The notes beneath the pieces were generated by a model. The model ran no database searches. It was not told where the DNA came from and worked only from the letters and a program-made list of their open reading frames with translations. A stretch of 64,000 bases of DNA. Origin: Burkholderiales bacterium (GTDB lineage: Bacteria; Pseudomonadota; Gammaproteobacteria; Burkholderiales; Casimicrobiaceae). Below, in pieces: positions 1 through 9,312 of this stretch (position 1 is its first letter; every line of letters starts with the position of its first letter). The stretch lies in NCBI GenBank assembly GCA_025354165.1, contig JANXNI010000034.1:1-64000 (forward strand). Direction: 5' to 3'. The position numbers and the translations under genes are program-made.

Positions 1-27
1 TTGGTCGCGGCAGAGCCGCTCCTACAG
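1..27. repeat. REP-like palindrome half (GTCGCGGCAGAGCCGCTCCTACA)
   Basis: The window opens with the right half of the dispersed REP-like unit, which is complete at 34259-34327 and 38603-38666. The left arm would lie before base 1. Frame 3 stays open through it, so the unit may lie inside the coding sequence of the partial gene that ends at 269. Confidence 0.6.
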
Positions 28-269
28 AACACCCTCCTCATCTCGCGCACCTTCACGCCCTGCGCAACGGCGACATCCTCGCGTGGCAAAACGCATGGCA
101 AACGCGCTCGTCCGAAATTCTGTCCGCCAACACAATCATCCTCGGCAACAGTCGCCCGCGCCTTCGTCTGATAGCCACCCGCCCGAGCATCACGTCGCGC
201 GTGCTCTCGCCGTTCAAGCGCAAAGCAACGCTTGCCGAAGCGCTAACGAAGTTGCAGCAATCACAATGA
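3..269 (+). CDS. C-terminal fragment of an unidentified protein upstream of recJ (5' end outside window)
   Basis: Frame 3 is open from the window edge and stops with a TGA that overlaps the recJ start (ATGA), typical of translational coupling. The translation contains the stretch HALRNGDILAWQNAWQT followed by a basic tail. This resembles the C-terminal end of the RpfE-type or phosphoglycerate-mutase-like proteins often found just before recJ in Burkholderiales. That family guess is from memory and is weak. The first eight or so codons come from a REP-like palindrome, which is odd for a conserved protein. The ORF track missed this reading frame because it has no start codon inside the window. 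Confidence 0.45.
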   Translation, partial: GRGRAAPTEHPPHLAHLHALRNGDILAWQNAWQTRSSEILSANTIILGNSRPRLRLIATRPSITSRVLSPFKRKATLAEALTKLQQSQ

Positions 270-1987
270 CTAGCCCGGCAGCCGTCGCCCTGCATCGTCG
301 AGCCTTCAGCGAATCGACATCAGAAGCACTCGAAGCCAGCGGCTTCTCGCCTCTCTTCTCGCGCCTTTACGCTGCGCGCGGAATCACACATCCGACCGAC
401 ATCGAGTGGAAGCTCTCGCAGCTCCCTTCACCCGCATCGCTTAAAGGCATTGATGCGGTTTGCGAACGGCTCATTCAAGCCATCGAAAAGCGCGAACGCA
501 TTCTGATCGTCGCGGACTACGACGCGGACGGTGCGACCGCTTGTGCAGTGGGTCTGCGCGGCTTGCGGGCGATGGGCGCTGAGGTCAGTTACATCGTACC
601 GAACCGGTTTGAGTTTGGTTACGGTTTGACGCCGGAAATCGTCGCGCTGGCTGCAAAAGCATCGCCGAAAGTCATCGTCACGGTCGACAATGGAATCGCG
701 AGCGTCGATGGCGTCGCCGCTGCGCGCGCGCTGGGCATGGACGTGGTGGTGACCGACCATCATTTGCCCGGCGACAAGCTGCCCGACACCCCCACCATCG
801 TCAACCCTAACCAGCCCGGCTGCCCGTTTCCGAGCAAGGCGATTGCGGGCGTTGGTGTGATGTTTTACGTATTGCTTGCGCTGCGTACAAAGCTGCGCGA
901 GCGTGGCGTTTATACGCCGGAAACTCAGCCCGATCTCAATCGCCTGCTCGATCTTGTCGCACTTGGAACCGTAGCCGATGTGGTGCCGCTTGACGGCGTG
1001 AATCGTCGCCTCGTTGAGGCAGGTTTGCGCCGCATGCGTGAAGGCCGCGCCAACGTCGGCATCAACGCGCTGTTTGAAATCACCAAGCGCGACATGAGCA
1101 AGGCAACCGCCTATGAACTCGGCTTCATGCTCGGGCCGCGCATCAATGCGGCGGGACGGCTCGAAGATATTTCGCTGGGCATTGAATGCCTGACAACAGA
1201 CGATCCCGCGCGCGCCGCCGAGATCGCAGAGGAGCTCGATCAGCTCAATCGCGAACGCAAGAGCATTGAAGCGGGCATGCGGGAGGAAGCCGATCAACTG
1301 ATCACGGCCACCATCACGCCCGAGCAAAAAAGCATCGTGGTAACCGATTCGACCTGGCATCAGGGCGTGGTCGGCATCGTCGCCGGTCGTTTGCGCGAGG
1401 CGCATCATCGGCCAACGATTGTGTTTGCGCCGGGTGACGATGGTGAACTCAAAGGCTCGGGTCGCTCGATTCCCGGCTTTCATTTACGCGATGCGCTGGA
1501 TCTTGTTTCAAAACGCCGACCTGAGCTGATGCGCAAATTTGGCGGTCACGCAATGGCGGCGGGTCTTACCATTGCCGAGGTGAATTTCGCTGCGTTTTCG
1601 GCGACGTTTGAGCAAGTCGCAAACGAGTGGCTAACGCCCGAGCAGCTTGAGCAACGCGTTGAGAGCGACGGCAGTTTCGCGCTCACCGAATTTGATTTCG
1701 ACACGGCGCACGCACTGCATCAGCATGTGTGGGGCCAGGCGTTTCCCGCACCGATGTTTGACGATGAATTTACGGTCGTCGATTCGCGCATCGTCGCGCT
1801 CAAACACACGAAGCTGCGCCTCAAACGCGAAGGCCGTATCTTTGACGCTATTCGTTTTGGCTGCACCGAGGTACCACCGCAGCCGATGCGTGCGGCGTAC
1901 AAAGTGTCACTCTCGGAATATCAGGGCAATCAGCGGTTGGAGTTGATTATTGAGCGCTGGTGGCCAGTGACCACTACCGTCATTTAG
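266..1987 (+). CDS. recJ: Single-stranded-DNA-specific 5'-3' exonuclease RecJ
   Basis: RecJ degrades single-stranded DNA 5' to 3' in RecFOR recombination and in mismatch and base-excision repair. The translation carries the DHH signature set: VADYDADGAT, then VTVDNGIAS and VVTDHHLPG, followed by the NPNQPGC and GVGVMFYVL stretches. The DHHA1-type nucleic-acid domain follows, with KGSGRSIPGFHLRDAL and FGGHAMAAGL. The ORF track starts at 83, but family length (about 570 residues) and the ATGA overlap with the upstream frame favour the ATG at 266, giving 573 aa. Its last codons overlap the convergent lipoprotein gene by 8 bp. Confidence 0.96.
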   Translation: MTSPAAVALHRRAFSESTSEALEASGFSPLFSRLYAARGITHPTDIEWKLSQLPSPASLKGIDAVCERLIQAIEKRERILIVADYDADGATACAVGLRGLRAMGAEVSYIVPNRFEFGYGLTPEIVALAAKASPKVIVTVDNGIASVDGVAAARALGMDVVVTDHHLPGDKLPDTPTIVNPNQPGCPFPSKAIAGVGVMFYVLLALRTKLRERGVYTPETQPDLNRLLDLVALGTVADVVPLDGVNRRLVEAGLRRMREGRANVGINALFEITKRDMSKATAYELGFMLGPRINAAGRLEDISLGIECLTTDDPARAAEIAEELDQLNRERKSIEAGMREEADQLITATITPEQKSIVVTDSTWHQGVVGIVAGRLREAHHRPTIVFAPGDDGELKGSGRSIPGFHLRDALDLVSKRRPELMRKFGGHAMAAGLTIAEVNFAAFSATFEQVANEWLTPEQLEQRVESDGSFALTEFDFDTAHALHQHVWGQAFPAPMFDDEFTVVDSRIVALKHTKLRLKREGRIFDAIRFGCTEVPPQPMRAAYKVSLSEYQGNQRLELIIERWWPVTTTVI

Positions 1988-3383
1988 CCGCACGCTCGGC
2001 TGCCACCACCGCCTCGATCACATCCGCCAGCACCACGGGGCGCGGCTGATCGTCGATCTCTACAACGACGAGATAGCCCACATCCGAACCGCCGGAAATG
2101 AAGGCCTTCACCAGCGCCAGTTGATCGCTGTGCACGAGTGTGCCGTCTTCCTTTGACCAGTATTCCATCGCGACGAGGCAGCCCGCCGACGGCGCGGACG
2201 GGAAGAAATTTTCGCCACGGTAATACGCAGAATTCACCGTGTTGCCGTGCGCGAGAATTTCGTCGCGGCCCGCGTGTCCCGCGAGAAACGCCTCCTTAAT
2301 CGGAAAATAATCTCGCCACGATGGCGGCAGAAAACGAGTGTATTGCGCCTCCGTCCATTCGCGTCTGTTGGCCGCAAATCTCGCGTCTTCATTGACCTCC
2401 TGCGGTACCTCGCGCAGCTGCGGCTGATTGAACAAAGCCACTGGCGCTTCCACCGGTAACATCGATTCCAGATACGGCGTCGGCCCGATCCAGCGATTGG
2501 TCGCCGTGCCCGTGCCCTTGATCACCAGCAGCCCCTGCGGCGTGTTGCCGTTGGTGATCGTGCCCGGCAGATTGGTGCGCGCCATCGCCAGTTGCGCGAT
2601 GTTGAAATAGCTGCCGTCGGCGTTTCTCACGAAGCGCCCATCCGCGCCACGCACCAGCGCCATGCCCATGCGTTCACGATCATGACGCTGGAAACTAAAC
2701 ACCACCGGATAGCCCGCCACGATGGGGGCAGCGAGCAAATCCACGAGCGGCGGGCGACGCAACAGATCATCAGTCGGAGCGACGGTCAGACGATGAATGA
2801 GCGCCTGCAAACGCGGTTCATTCGCCCACTCAGGAAAATTCTCACGCATCCGCTCGCCGAGCCATGCGCGCTGCTCCGCCGTGTCGTTTGCACGCAGCAA
2901 AGTGTATGCGCCGATAGCGAATTCACGCGGCGTTTTTATTTTCGGCAACAGATCGGGCAGCAGCGGCGCAACGTCTTTCGCAAACATCGTATGCGCTGCG
3001 CTTAGCAATCCGCGCTGATACGCCGGACTCTTCTCGTGCGACGAAGGAAGCAGCTGTAGCAGTCGCGCTCGCACAAGGTCTGCTTCGACATTGAAGTGCG
3101 CCGCAGCCGACAGCGCACCGGGAATCGTTTCATCCGCCTCCGCGCCCGGTGGCAGCGCCAGCACGGCGCGCAACGCGGCGATTTCCGTTTCGTAAACGGC
3201 GCGCTCGCCAGCCCGCGAAGTCAGCACTGCATTGAGCGCCACTGGACGTAGCGCGACAAGCTCAGGCACTGTTCGTCGCGCCGTGCCGCCCGCATCGACG
3301 CTGCGCGGTGGCGTGGCGCAGCCCGCGAGAAGCGCGAGGACGACAGCGGGCAGGAGCAGGAATGAGCGATAGGCTGAATGCAT
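1980..3383 (-). CDS. Secreted lipoprotein with a YkuD-like SxGC motif (L,D-transpeptidase-like, tentative)
   Basis: The 467-residue product begins with a lipoprotein signal (hydrophobic run ending LLAGC), so Cys21 or so is probably lipidated. I do not recognise a named family with certainty. The C-terminal third has a GNTPQGLLVIKG stretch and later an AHGNTVNSA...PSAPSAGCLVAMEYW region. The His followed about 20 residues later by S-x-G-C recalls the L,D-transpeptidase catalytic pattern (HX14-17[S/T]HGC), with Ala in place of the usual His. A peptidoglycan-related periplasmic role is therefore an inference. The gene is monocistronic and convergent with recJ, overlapping it by 8 bp. Confidence 0.55.
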   Translation of the reverse strand: MHSAYRSFLLLPAVVLALLAGCATPPRSVDAGGTARRTVPELVALRPVALNAVLTSRAGERAVYETEIAALRAVLALPPGAEADETIPGALSAAAHFNVEADLVRARLLQLLPSSHEKSPAYQRGLLSAAHTMFAKDVAPLLPDLLPKIKTPREFAIGAYTLLRANDTAEQRAWLGERMRENFPEWANEPRLQALIHRLTVAPTDDLLRRPPLVDLLAAPIVAGYPVVFSFQRHDRERMGMALVRGADGRFVRNADGSYFNIAQLAMARTNLPGTITNGNTPQGLLVIKGTGTATNRWIGPTPYLESMLPVEAPVALFNQPQLREVPQEVNEDARFAANRREWTEAQYTRFLPPSWRDYFPIKEAFLAGHAGRDEILAHGNTVNSAYYRGENFFPSAPSAGCLVAMEYWSKEDGTLVHSDQLALVKAFISGGSDVGYLVVVEIDDQPRPVVLADVIEAVVAAERAAK

Positions 3384-3473
3384 GTGAATGACGGCGTTGA
3401 GTTGATCGCAAAGGAGCAGCGCGATGGTAGCGCTCGCTGCGTTTCACCCGCTGCCAACAAGCAATGTCTGGTC

Positions 3474-3593
3474 ATCAGCTTTTTCGTCTAATGACGTTTT
3501 CATAGAGGCTATCTGCCGAAATTGCTGATAGTCGACTTGTTACACATTGTTGTTTTACCCCATATGAAATGGTCGTTTCAGCGAAAAGCTGTA
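3474..3593. repeat. 120-bp palindromic intergenic repeat, copy A
   Basis: The copy starts ATCAGCTTTTTCG and ends TTTCAGCGAAAAGCTGTAT, with an inner GGCTA/TACCCC pair and a central GTCGACTT. The two arms pair imperfectly over about 37 bp. It lies between divergent genes (lipoprotein and the 3-hydroxyanthranilate operon). This is one of eight related copies in the window. Confidence 0.8.
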
Positions 3594-3663
3594 TCGCGCA
3601 ACCAGCGACGATCCAAGCGCCGTTAGACTTCCTCATTCCGCTTCTTCAATCAAACGATTTGCC

Positions 3664-4606
<943 letters not shown>

Positions 4607-4682
4607 CTGGGTTCTAGCCCCGCCCACTAGCCGGGTTACGGCCAGGCGGGTAAGGCAGTCTGCCGTCATCTTCGCTAACTTT

Positions 4683-5729
4683 CGTCATCCTCGCGCAGGC
4701 GGGGATCCAGCTCGTAGTCTCCGCGACGCGCAAATCGTCCGAAAGACTAAATTAATTCGTTCGCCACCGATGCGCTCATGCCGCGCGGCAGTAACTTTCT
4801 TTTGCTTCGCCAAAAGCAAGTCACCAAAGAAAAGGCGACCCCGACATTCGCCCTGATCCGAGATTTGAAGCGAAAACGTCGCGCGGTCCGAAACTCGCTG
4901 CGCTCAAACAACGGACCGCTTCATCGACGTTTTCACTCCAAATCTCGGGGGCGAATGGACGGGGCCCTCTAACCGATGTTTGATCGCTGCGCGACAAAGA
5001 TTACGAAACACGGATGCGAGCGTCCGAGCCGCGGTTGCTGCGTCTATACGCGAGTAGGCGAGCGACAAAGTATTGAGAACTCGGCGACTAACAGAAGCAC
5101 AAGTGATAGTAGCCACATCGGCAGACACACAAGGGCAAAGGCGATAAGTTGGAAACCAACGCCATTTGCGTAGAGGTCAGGGCTCGGCGAACCTGACAAA
5201 ACCGAGTAAACGTAGTACGAGGCATGGCAACCGACGCCAATTACCCAAAGGATCAAAGTGCCAAAAAAAATCCATCGACGTTGCTTTTTCAACGAGCTGT
5301 ACATTTGAATGTCCAAGTGGGTTATCGAAATAGCAAGCGTAGCCCCGATGCTCGCATCCGGGTTTCCGAAAACCTCATCGCGAAGCGATCAAACATCTGT
5401 TCGACGGGGTCCCCATGTATTCGACCCCGAGATTTGGAGTGAAAACGTCGATGAAGCGGTCCGTTGTTTGAGCGTAGCGAGTTTCGGACCGCGCGACGTT
5501 TTCGCTTCAAATCTCGGATTAGGGCGAATGTCGGGGTCGCCTTTTCTTTGGTGACTTTCTTTTGGCGACGCAAAAGAAAGTTACTGCCGCGCGCGGCATG
5601 AGCGCGCTGGTTGCACACGAGCAACGACAAATTATCTATTCACGTTCATGGTTCGACAAGCTCACCACGAACGGATATTTGCGCTTCGCGGGGACTACGA
5701 ACTGGATCCCCGCTTTCGCGAGGATGACG
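4683..5729. mobile_element. ~1.05-kb composite inverted-repeat element with a small membrane-protein ORF between its arms
   Basis: Bases 4683-5028 recur in inverted, slightly diverged form at about 5343-5729. Each arm holds an outer CGTCATCCTCGCG...GCGGGGATCCAG palindrome, a GTAACTTTCTTTTG...CAAAAG hairpin, and a ~95-bp hairpin (CCGAGATTTGAAGCGAAAACGTC paired with GACGTTTTCACTCCAAATCTCGG). The right arm also carries a GGTTCGACAAGCTCACCACGAACG unit. Such units are familiar as dispersed repeats in proteobacterial genomes (general knowledge). The ~310-bp centre is visibly less GC-rich than its surroundings and contains one ORF on the minus strand. The element splits the nbaFC and nbaD genes. No transposase is present. 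Confidence 0.75.
5044..5304 (-). CDS. Small two-helix membrane protein inside the inverted-repeat element (hypothetical)
   Basis: An 86-aa ORF (90 aa if the upstream TTG at 5316 is used) that almost exactly fills the space between the two inverted arms. It has a short basic N terminus (KKQRR), a first membrane segment around residues 12-37 and a second around 49-79. I recognise no family. The fit to the repeat centre and the intact frame suggest a cargo gene carried by the element, but a chance ORF cannot be excluded. No clear ribosome-binding site was seen. Its lower GC differs from the neighbours and suggests transfer. Confidence 0.5.
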   Translation of the reverse strand: MYSSLKKQRRWIFFGTLILWVIGVGCHASYYVYSVLSGSPSPDLYANGVGFQLIAFALVCLPMWLLSLVLLLVAEFSILCRSPTRV

Positions 5730-5795
5730 ACAGTGCGCCGAAGAAAGTGACTTGCTGTCGGGCAACCCCCGAGCTGCCTGCGTTACAGTAACGCC

Positions 5796-6803
5796 ATGAC
5801 CTCCCCCTGCATCGACATCCACAGCCACTTCTTCCCCGCGCAAGCCCCGAATTTCGCGCAAAAATTCGGCGAACAATCCGGCCCATGGGTAACGCTGCAA
5901 GACCACGGCGACGGAACCGGCATGATGCTGCTAGGCGACAAGCCCTTCCGCCCTGTGCACTCTGCTTTGTGGGACGCCAAGGCGCGGGTCAAAGAGCTTG
6001 ACGACAACAATGTCGCCACGCAGATCGTGTGCGCCACACCCGTGATGTTCGCCTACGACGCGCCCGCTGAGCAGGCGGCTTACGTGGCGAGCACGTACAA
6101 CGATCTCGCGCTTGCGATGTGCGCCGACAGCGGTGGTCGCCTGAAAGCGCTCGCGCAAGTTCCATTGCAGGACGCTGACCTGTCATGCAAAGAGCTAACG
6201 CGTGCCATGCGCGCTGGATGCGTGGGCGTGCAGATTGGCAACCATGTCGGCCCGCGCGAGATGGATGACGAGGGCACGATCCGCTTCCTCGCGCATTGCG
6301 CGGCGGAGGGTGCGGCAGTGCTGGTGCATCCTTGGGATATGTTGGGCGGAGAACGGCTCAAACGCTGGATGAGCGCGTGGACGGTGGCGATGCCGGCGGA
6401 GACGCAGTTCGGCATCATGGCGATGATTTTGGGTGGCGCGTTTGATCAACTGCCGACCGATTTGCGCATCTGTTTTGCGCACGGAGGCGGCGGCTTTCCT
6501 TATCTGCTCGGCCGTCTGGAAAACGCGTGGCATCGGCGCGATATCGTGCGCGGTGTCTCAAAGCATCCGCCGAGTCATTATCTGAATCGTTTCAGCGTCG
6601 ACAGCGCGGTGTTCGATCCGCGTGCGCTGCGCCTCCTGATCGACACGATGGGCGCGGGTCACGTGATGGTTGGCAGCGATGCACCGTTCCCGCTGGGCGA
6701 GGAACACATTGGCGATCTGGTGCGCAATCAACCGGAGGTTAGCCCCACTGACCGCGCAGCGATTTTGAGGGACAATGCCAACTCGTTTTTTCGGTTGGGC
6801 TAG
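5796..6803 (+). CDS. nbaD: 2-amino-3-carboxymuconate-6-semialdehyde decarboxylase (ACMSD)
   Basis: Amidohydrolase-superfamily decarboxylase that converts the unstable dioxygenase product to 2-aminomuconate semialdehyde, which diverts it from quinolinate formation. The 335-aa protein starts with the Zn-binding DIHSHFFP (His9, His11). It has the family QDADLSCKEL, FAHGGGGFPYLLGR and VGSDAPFPLGE stretches supplying further His and Asp ligands. It belongs functionally to nbaF-nbaC upstream but sits 1.2 kb away, beyond the inverted-repeat element. The 2-aminomuconate semialdehyde dehydrogenase gene is not in this window. Confidence 0.95.
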   Translation: MTSPCIDIHSHFFPAQAPNFAQKFGEQSGPWVTLQDHGDGTGMMLLGDKPFRPVHSALWDAKARVKELDDNNVATQIVCATPVMFAYDAPAEQAAYVASTYNDLALAMCADSGGRLKALAQVPLQDADLSCKELTRAMRAGCVGVQIGNHVGPREMDDEGTIRFLAHCAAEGAAVLVHPWDMLGGERLKRWMSAWTVAMPAETQFGIMAMILGGAFDQLPTDLRICFAHGGGGFPYLLGRLENAWHRRDIVRGVSKHPPSHYLNRFSVDSAVFDPRALRLLIDTMGAGHVMVGSDAPFPLGEEHIGDLVRNQPEVSPTDRAAILRDNANSFFRLG

Positions 6804-6813
6804 GGAAAATATC

Positions 6814-6835
6814 AAAATGCATTATGTTGCATTTT
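6814..6835. promoter_or_regulatory. Perfect 8-bp inverted repeat upstream of livJ (candidate operator)
   Basis: AAAATGCA, six bases, then TGCATTTT forms a perfect dyad about 75 bp before the ABC transporter gene. The symmetry and spacing fit a helix-turn-helix repressor site. A weak terminator after nbaD is the alternative, since the right arm ends in a T run. No regulator gene lies nearby. Confidence 0.4.
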
Positions 6836-6909
6836 TCTTAAGCCTCGCTTACATTTACTGCAATCATTCGGCGTAAAACGCCTGTAAATCACGTAACGGA
6901 GGAATTATC

Positions 6910-8085
6910 ATGCATAAATTGGTCGTAGCGCTTGCTGCCGCTGGACTCGTGTCCGGTGTCGCTTTCGCGCAATCTTCGCCGCTCAAGATCGGTTTTGTGG
7001 GCGAACTCTCCGGCCCCCAAGCGCCGCTGGGTCAGGATCAATACGATGCCTTGATGATGGTGATCGAGCAGAACGGCGGCAAGCTCGGTGGCGTGCCGGT
7101 GCAGGTCATTAAAGAGGACTCACAACTGAAGCCCGACGTCGCCAATCAGGTGGTCGACAAGCTGCTCGAAAAAGACAAGGTGCAAATCATTACCGGCGTG
7201 ACGTTTTCGAACATCATGATGGCGGTGCATAAAAAGATTACCGACAAAGCCGTGTTCTTGATTGGCTCCAACGCCGGGCCATCACCGATGGCAGGCGCGC
7301 AATGTTCGCCGTACTTCTTCAGCGCGTCGTGGCAGAACGACAATCAGGCGGAAGTGGTTGGCAAGTACGCCAGCGACAAGGGCTACAAAAACGTGATCGC
7401 AATGGCACCGAATTATCAGGCGGGCAAGGATTTCGTGGCCGGCTTCAAGCGCTCATTTAAGGGCGGAACGGTCACCGATGAAATCTACACACCGCTGAAC
7501 CAGCAGGATTTCTCGGCTGAGCTTGCGCAAGTCGCGAGCAAGAAGCCGGACGCGCTTTATGTGTTTTATCCAGGCGGTCTTGGCGTGAACTTCGTGAAGC
7601 AGTTTCAGCAGGCGGGGCTTAACAAGAGCATCACGGTGATGAGCACTTCAACGGTTGACGGATCGACTCTGCCCGCATTACGCGACGCGGCATTAGGCAT
7701 GCTCTCAGGCACGTTCTGGGGCCCGGATTTCCCGAATGAAGCGAACCAGAAATTCGTCGCAGCCTTCGAGAAAAAATACAACCGCATTCCGTCGCAGTAC
7801 GCTGCGCAGGGTTACGACGCCGCCCTGCTGCTCGACAGCGCGATTCGCAAAGTCAAAGGCAAGATTGACGACAAGAAGGCATTCCACGCGGCGCTCAAGG
7901 CCGCTGACTTCAAATCTGTTCGTGGCAATTTCAAGTTCGGCACCAACCAGTTCCCGGTGCAGGATATGTACATGTTTGACGTGGCTAAGGACGCCAAAGG
8001 TCGCGTGAGTTTGCGCACGGTGGCGAAGCCGCTGGTCAACCATGTGGATGCCTATGCGGCGCAGTGTGTGATGAAGGCGCTGTAG
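6910..8085 (+). CDS. livJ: Periplasmic substrate-binding protein of a branched-chain-type (HAAT) ABC importer
   Basis: A 391-aa type-I periplasmic binding protein with a clear signal peptide (MHKLVVALAAAGLVSGVAFAQ) and mature start PLKIGFVGELSGPQAPLG, typical of the LivJ/HAAT family. GGAGG lies just before the ATG. The ligand is not evident from sequence. Position directly after nbaFCD suggests an aromatic or amino-acid-derived substrate such as a tryptophan catabolite, as an inference. The four remaining transporter genes follow after a 297-bp gap with a hairpin and a 120-bp repeat. That gap may let the binding protein be made in excess over the membrane parts. Confidence 0.92.
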   Translation: MHKLVVALAAAGLVSGVAFAQSSPLKIGFVGELSGPQAPLGQDQYDALMMVIEQNGGKLGGVPVQVIKEDSQLKPDVANQVVDKLLEKDKVQIITGVTFSNIMMAVHKKITDKAVFLIGSNAGPSPMAGAQCSPYFFSASWQNDNQAEVVGKYASDKGYKNVIAMAPNYQAGKDFVAGFKRSFKGGTVTDEIYTPLNQQDFSAELAQVASKKPDALYVFYPGGLGVNFVKQFQQAGLNKSITVMSTSTVDGSTLPALRDAALGMLSGTFWGPDFPNEANQKFVAAFEKKYNRIPSQYAAQGYDAALLLDSAIRKVKGKIDDKKAFHAALKAADFKSVRGNFKFGTNQFPVQDMYMFDVAKDAKGRVSLRTVAKPLVNHVDAYAAQCVMKAL

Positions 8086-8105
8086 AAAAGGATTTCGCTG
8101 CCATA

Positions 8106-8138
8106 CGTCGGGTGGGCACGGAATGCCTACCCGACAAC
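8106..8138 (+). terminator. Intercistronic hairpin between livJ and livH
   Basis: GTCGGGTGGGCA, a short loop, then TGCCTACCCGAC forms a strong stem shortly after the livJ stop. There is no clear U tract, so it is either an attenuating hairpin or an mRNA 3'-end stabiliser rather than a classic terminator. Confidence 0.45.
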
Positions 8139-8189
8139 GGGCCATTCCCGTGAAGGCAAGACCCCAGAACGCTGCCACGCGAAACTGCC

Positions 8190-8312
8190 ATCAACTTCAA
8201 TGTGGAACGTATATCCTGCATGGGCAAACCGGCGCTTTGTGCGTAATGTCAACATTGCCGCTAAATGACCGATTAGCCCAATTGGAATGGCGCTTTCAGC
8301 ATAAAGCTATAA
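8190..8312. repeat. 120-bp palindromic intergenic repeat, copy B (diverged)
   Basis: This copy runs from ATCAACTTCAATG to GCGCTTTCAGCATAAAGCTAT, with TGGGC and TTAGCCCA as the inner pair and ATGTCAACAT at the centre. It lies inside the liv operon, in the gap between livJ and livH. It is the most diverged copy at its left end. Confidence 0.65.
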
Positions 8313-8382
8313 GAGATTTGTCGGCCTCGACTCCCGCCATTTCGGCAATCACAGCAGCCGATTTGCGATCATCCGTGACGTC

Positions 8383-9312
8383 ATGACCACCCAGCTTGCC
8401 CTCTCCCAACTCTTAAACGGACTCCAGCTCGGCGTGCTTCTGTTCCTGCTAGCCGCCGGTTTGACCCTCGTATTCGGCATCATGAGTTTTGTCAATCTGG
8501 CGCACGGCTCGCTCTACATGCTGGGTGCATATTTCGGCGCGGCGGCGTTCGCGAATACTGATTCTTTTGTTCTGGCGATCATTGCAGCGGTAGGCGGCGC
8601 GGGTTTGGTCGGCCTCCTGCTTGACCGCTTCGCGCTCACCAAACTCTATGCGCGAGATCATCTCGATCAGGTGCTGGCAACATTCGGTCTGATTCTGTTT
8701 TTTAACGAATTGATCCGCATTATCTGGGGCCCGTCGTCGGTGTTCATTTCGGCCCCGAAGGCGCTTGGCGGCACCATCGATATTGGCGGTTTCACCTATC
8801 CCAGCTATCGGTTTGCGATCATTGCAGCAGGGCTAGCCGTGGCGTTGGGGCTCTATGTGCTCATCCAGAAAACACGCGTCGGGATGCTGATTCGTGCCGG
8901 TGCAACTAACGCCAACATGGTCGCGGCGCTGGGCGTGAATATCAAGTGGCTCAATACGCTCGTGTTCGCGCTGGGCGCGGCGCTGGCGGGGCTTGCCGGC
9001 GTGATGGCGGGGCCGATCGTTTCGGTGCAGCCGGGCATGGGTGAACCGGTGTTGATTCTCACACTGGTGGTCATCATCATCGGTGGACTCGGCTCGATTC
9101 GCGGGGCGTTCTTTGCGGCACTGATTGTCGGCGTGGTGGACACATTGGGGCGCGCATTTATGCCAACTATCATGCGCTCGCTCATGGAGCGCAGCACGGC
9201 CGATGCGGCGGGGCCAGCGCTAGCCTCGATGCTAATTTATCTATTTATGGCGGTCGTACTAGCGGTGAAGCCGCAAGGGCTATTCCCCGCCAACGTAGCT
9301 GCAACCCGATGA
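8383..9312 (+). CDS. livH: Branched-chain-type ABC transporter permease LivH
   Basis: A 309-aa polytopic inner-membrane permease of the LivH family. Its first part has the family stretch LTLVFGIMSFVNLAHGSLYMLGAY, and later VVIIIGGLGSIRGAFFAAL, the coupling-loop region that meets the ATPases. It ends in the ATGA that starts livM, so the two are translationally coupled. It would pair with LivM as the membrane heterodimer receiving substrate from the binding protein at 6910. Confidence 0.95.
   Translation: MTTQLALSQLLNGLQLGVLLFLLAAGLTLVFGIMSFVNLAHGSLYMLGAYFGAAAFANTDSFVLAIIAAVGGAGLVGLLLDRFALTKLYARDHLDQVLATFGLILFFNELIRIIWGPSSVFISAPKALGGTIDIGGFTYPSYRFAIIAAGLAVALGLYVLIQKTRVGMLIRAGATNANMVAALGVNIKWLNTLVFALGAALAGLAGVMAGPIVSVQPGMGEPVLILTLVVIIIGGLGSIRGAFFAALIVGVVDTLGRAFMPTIMRSLMERSTADAAGPALASMLIYLFMAVVLAVKPQGLFPANVAATR

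Noticed and set aside
428-1483. 351-aa minus-strand ORF inside recJ
   Set aside because: It overlaps the recJ core on the opposite strand and has no domain or ribosome-binding site.
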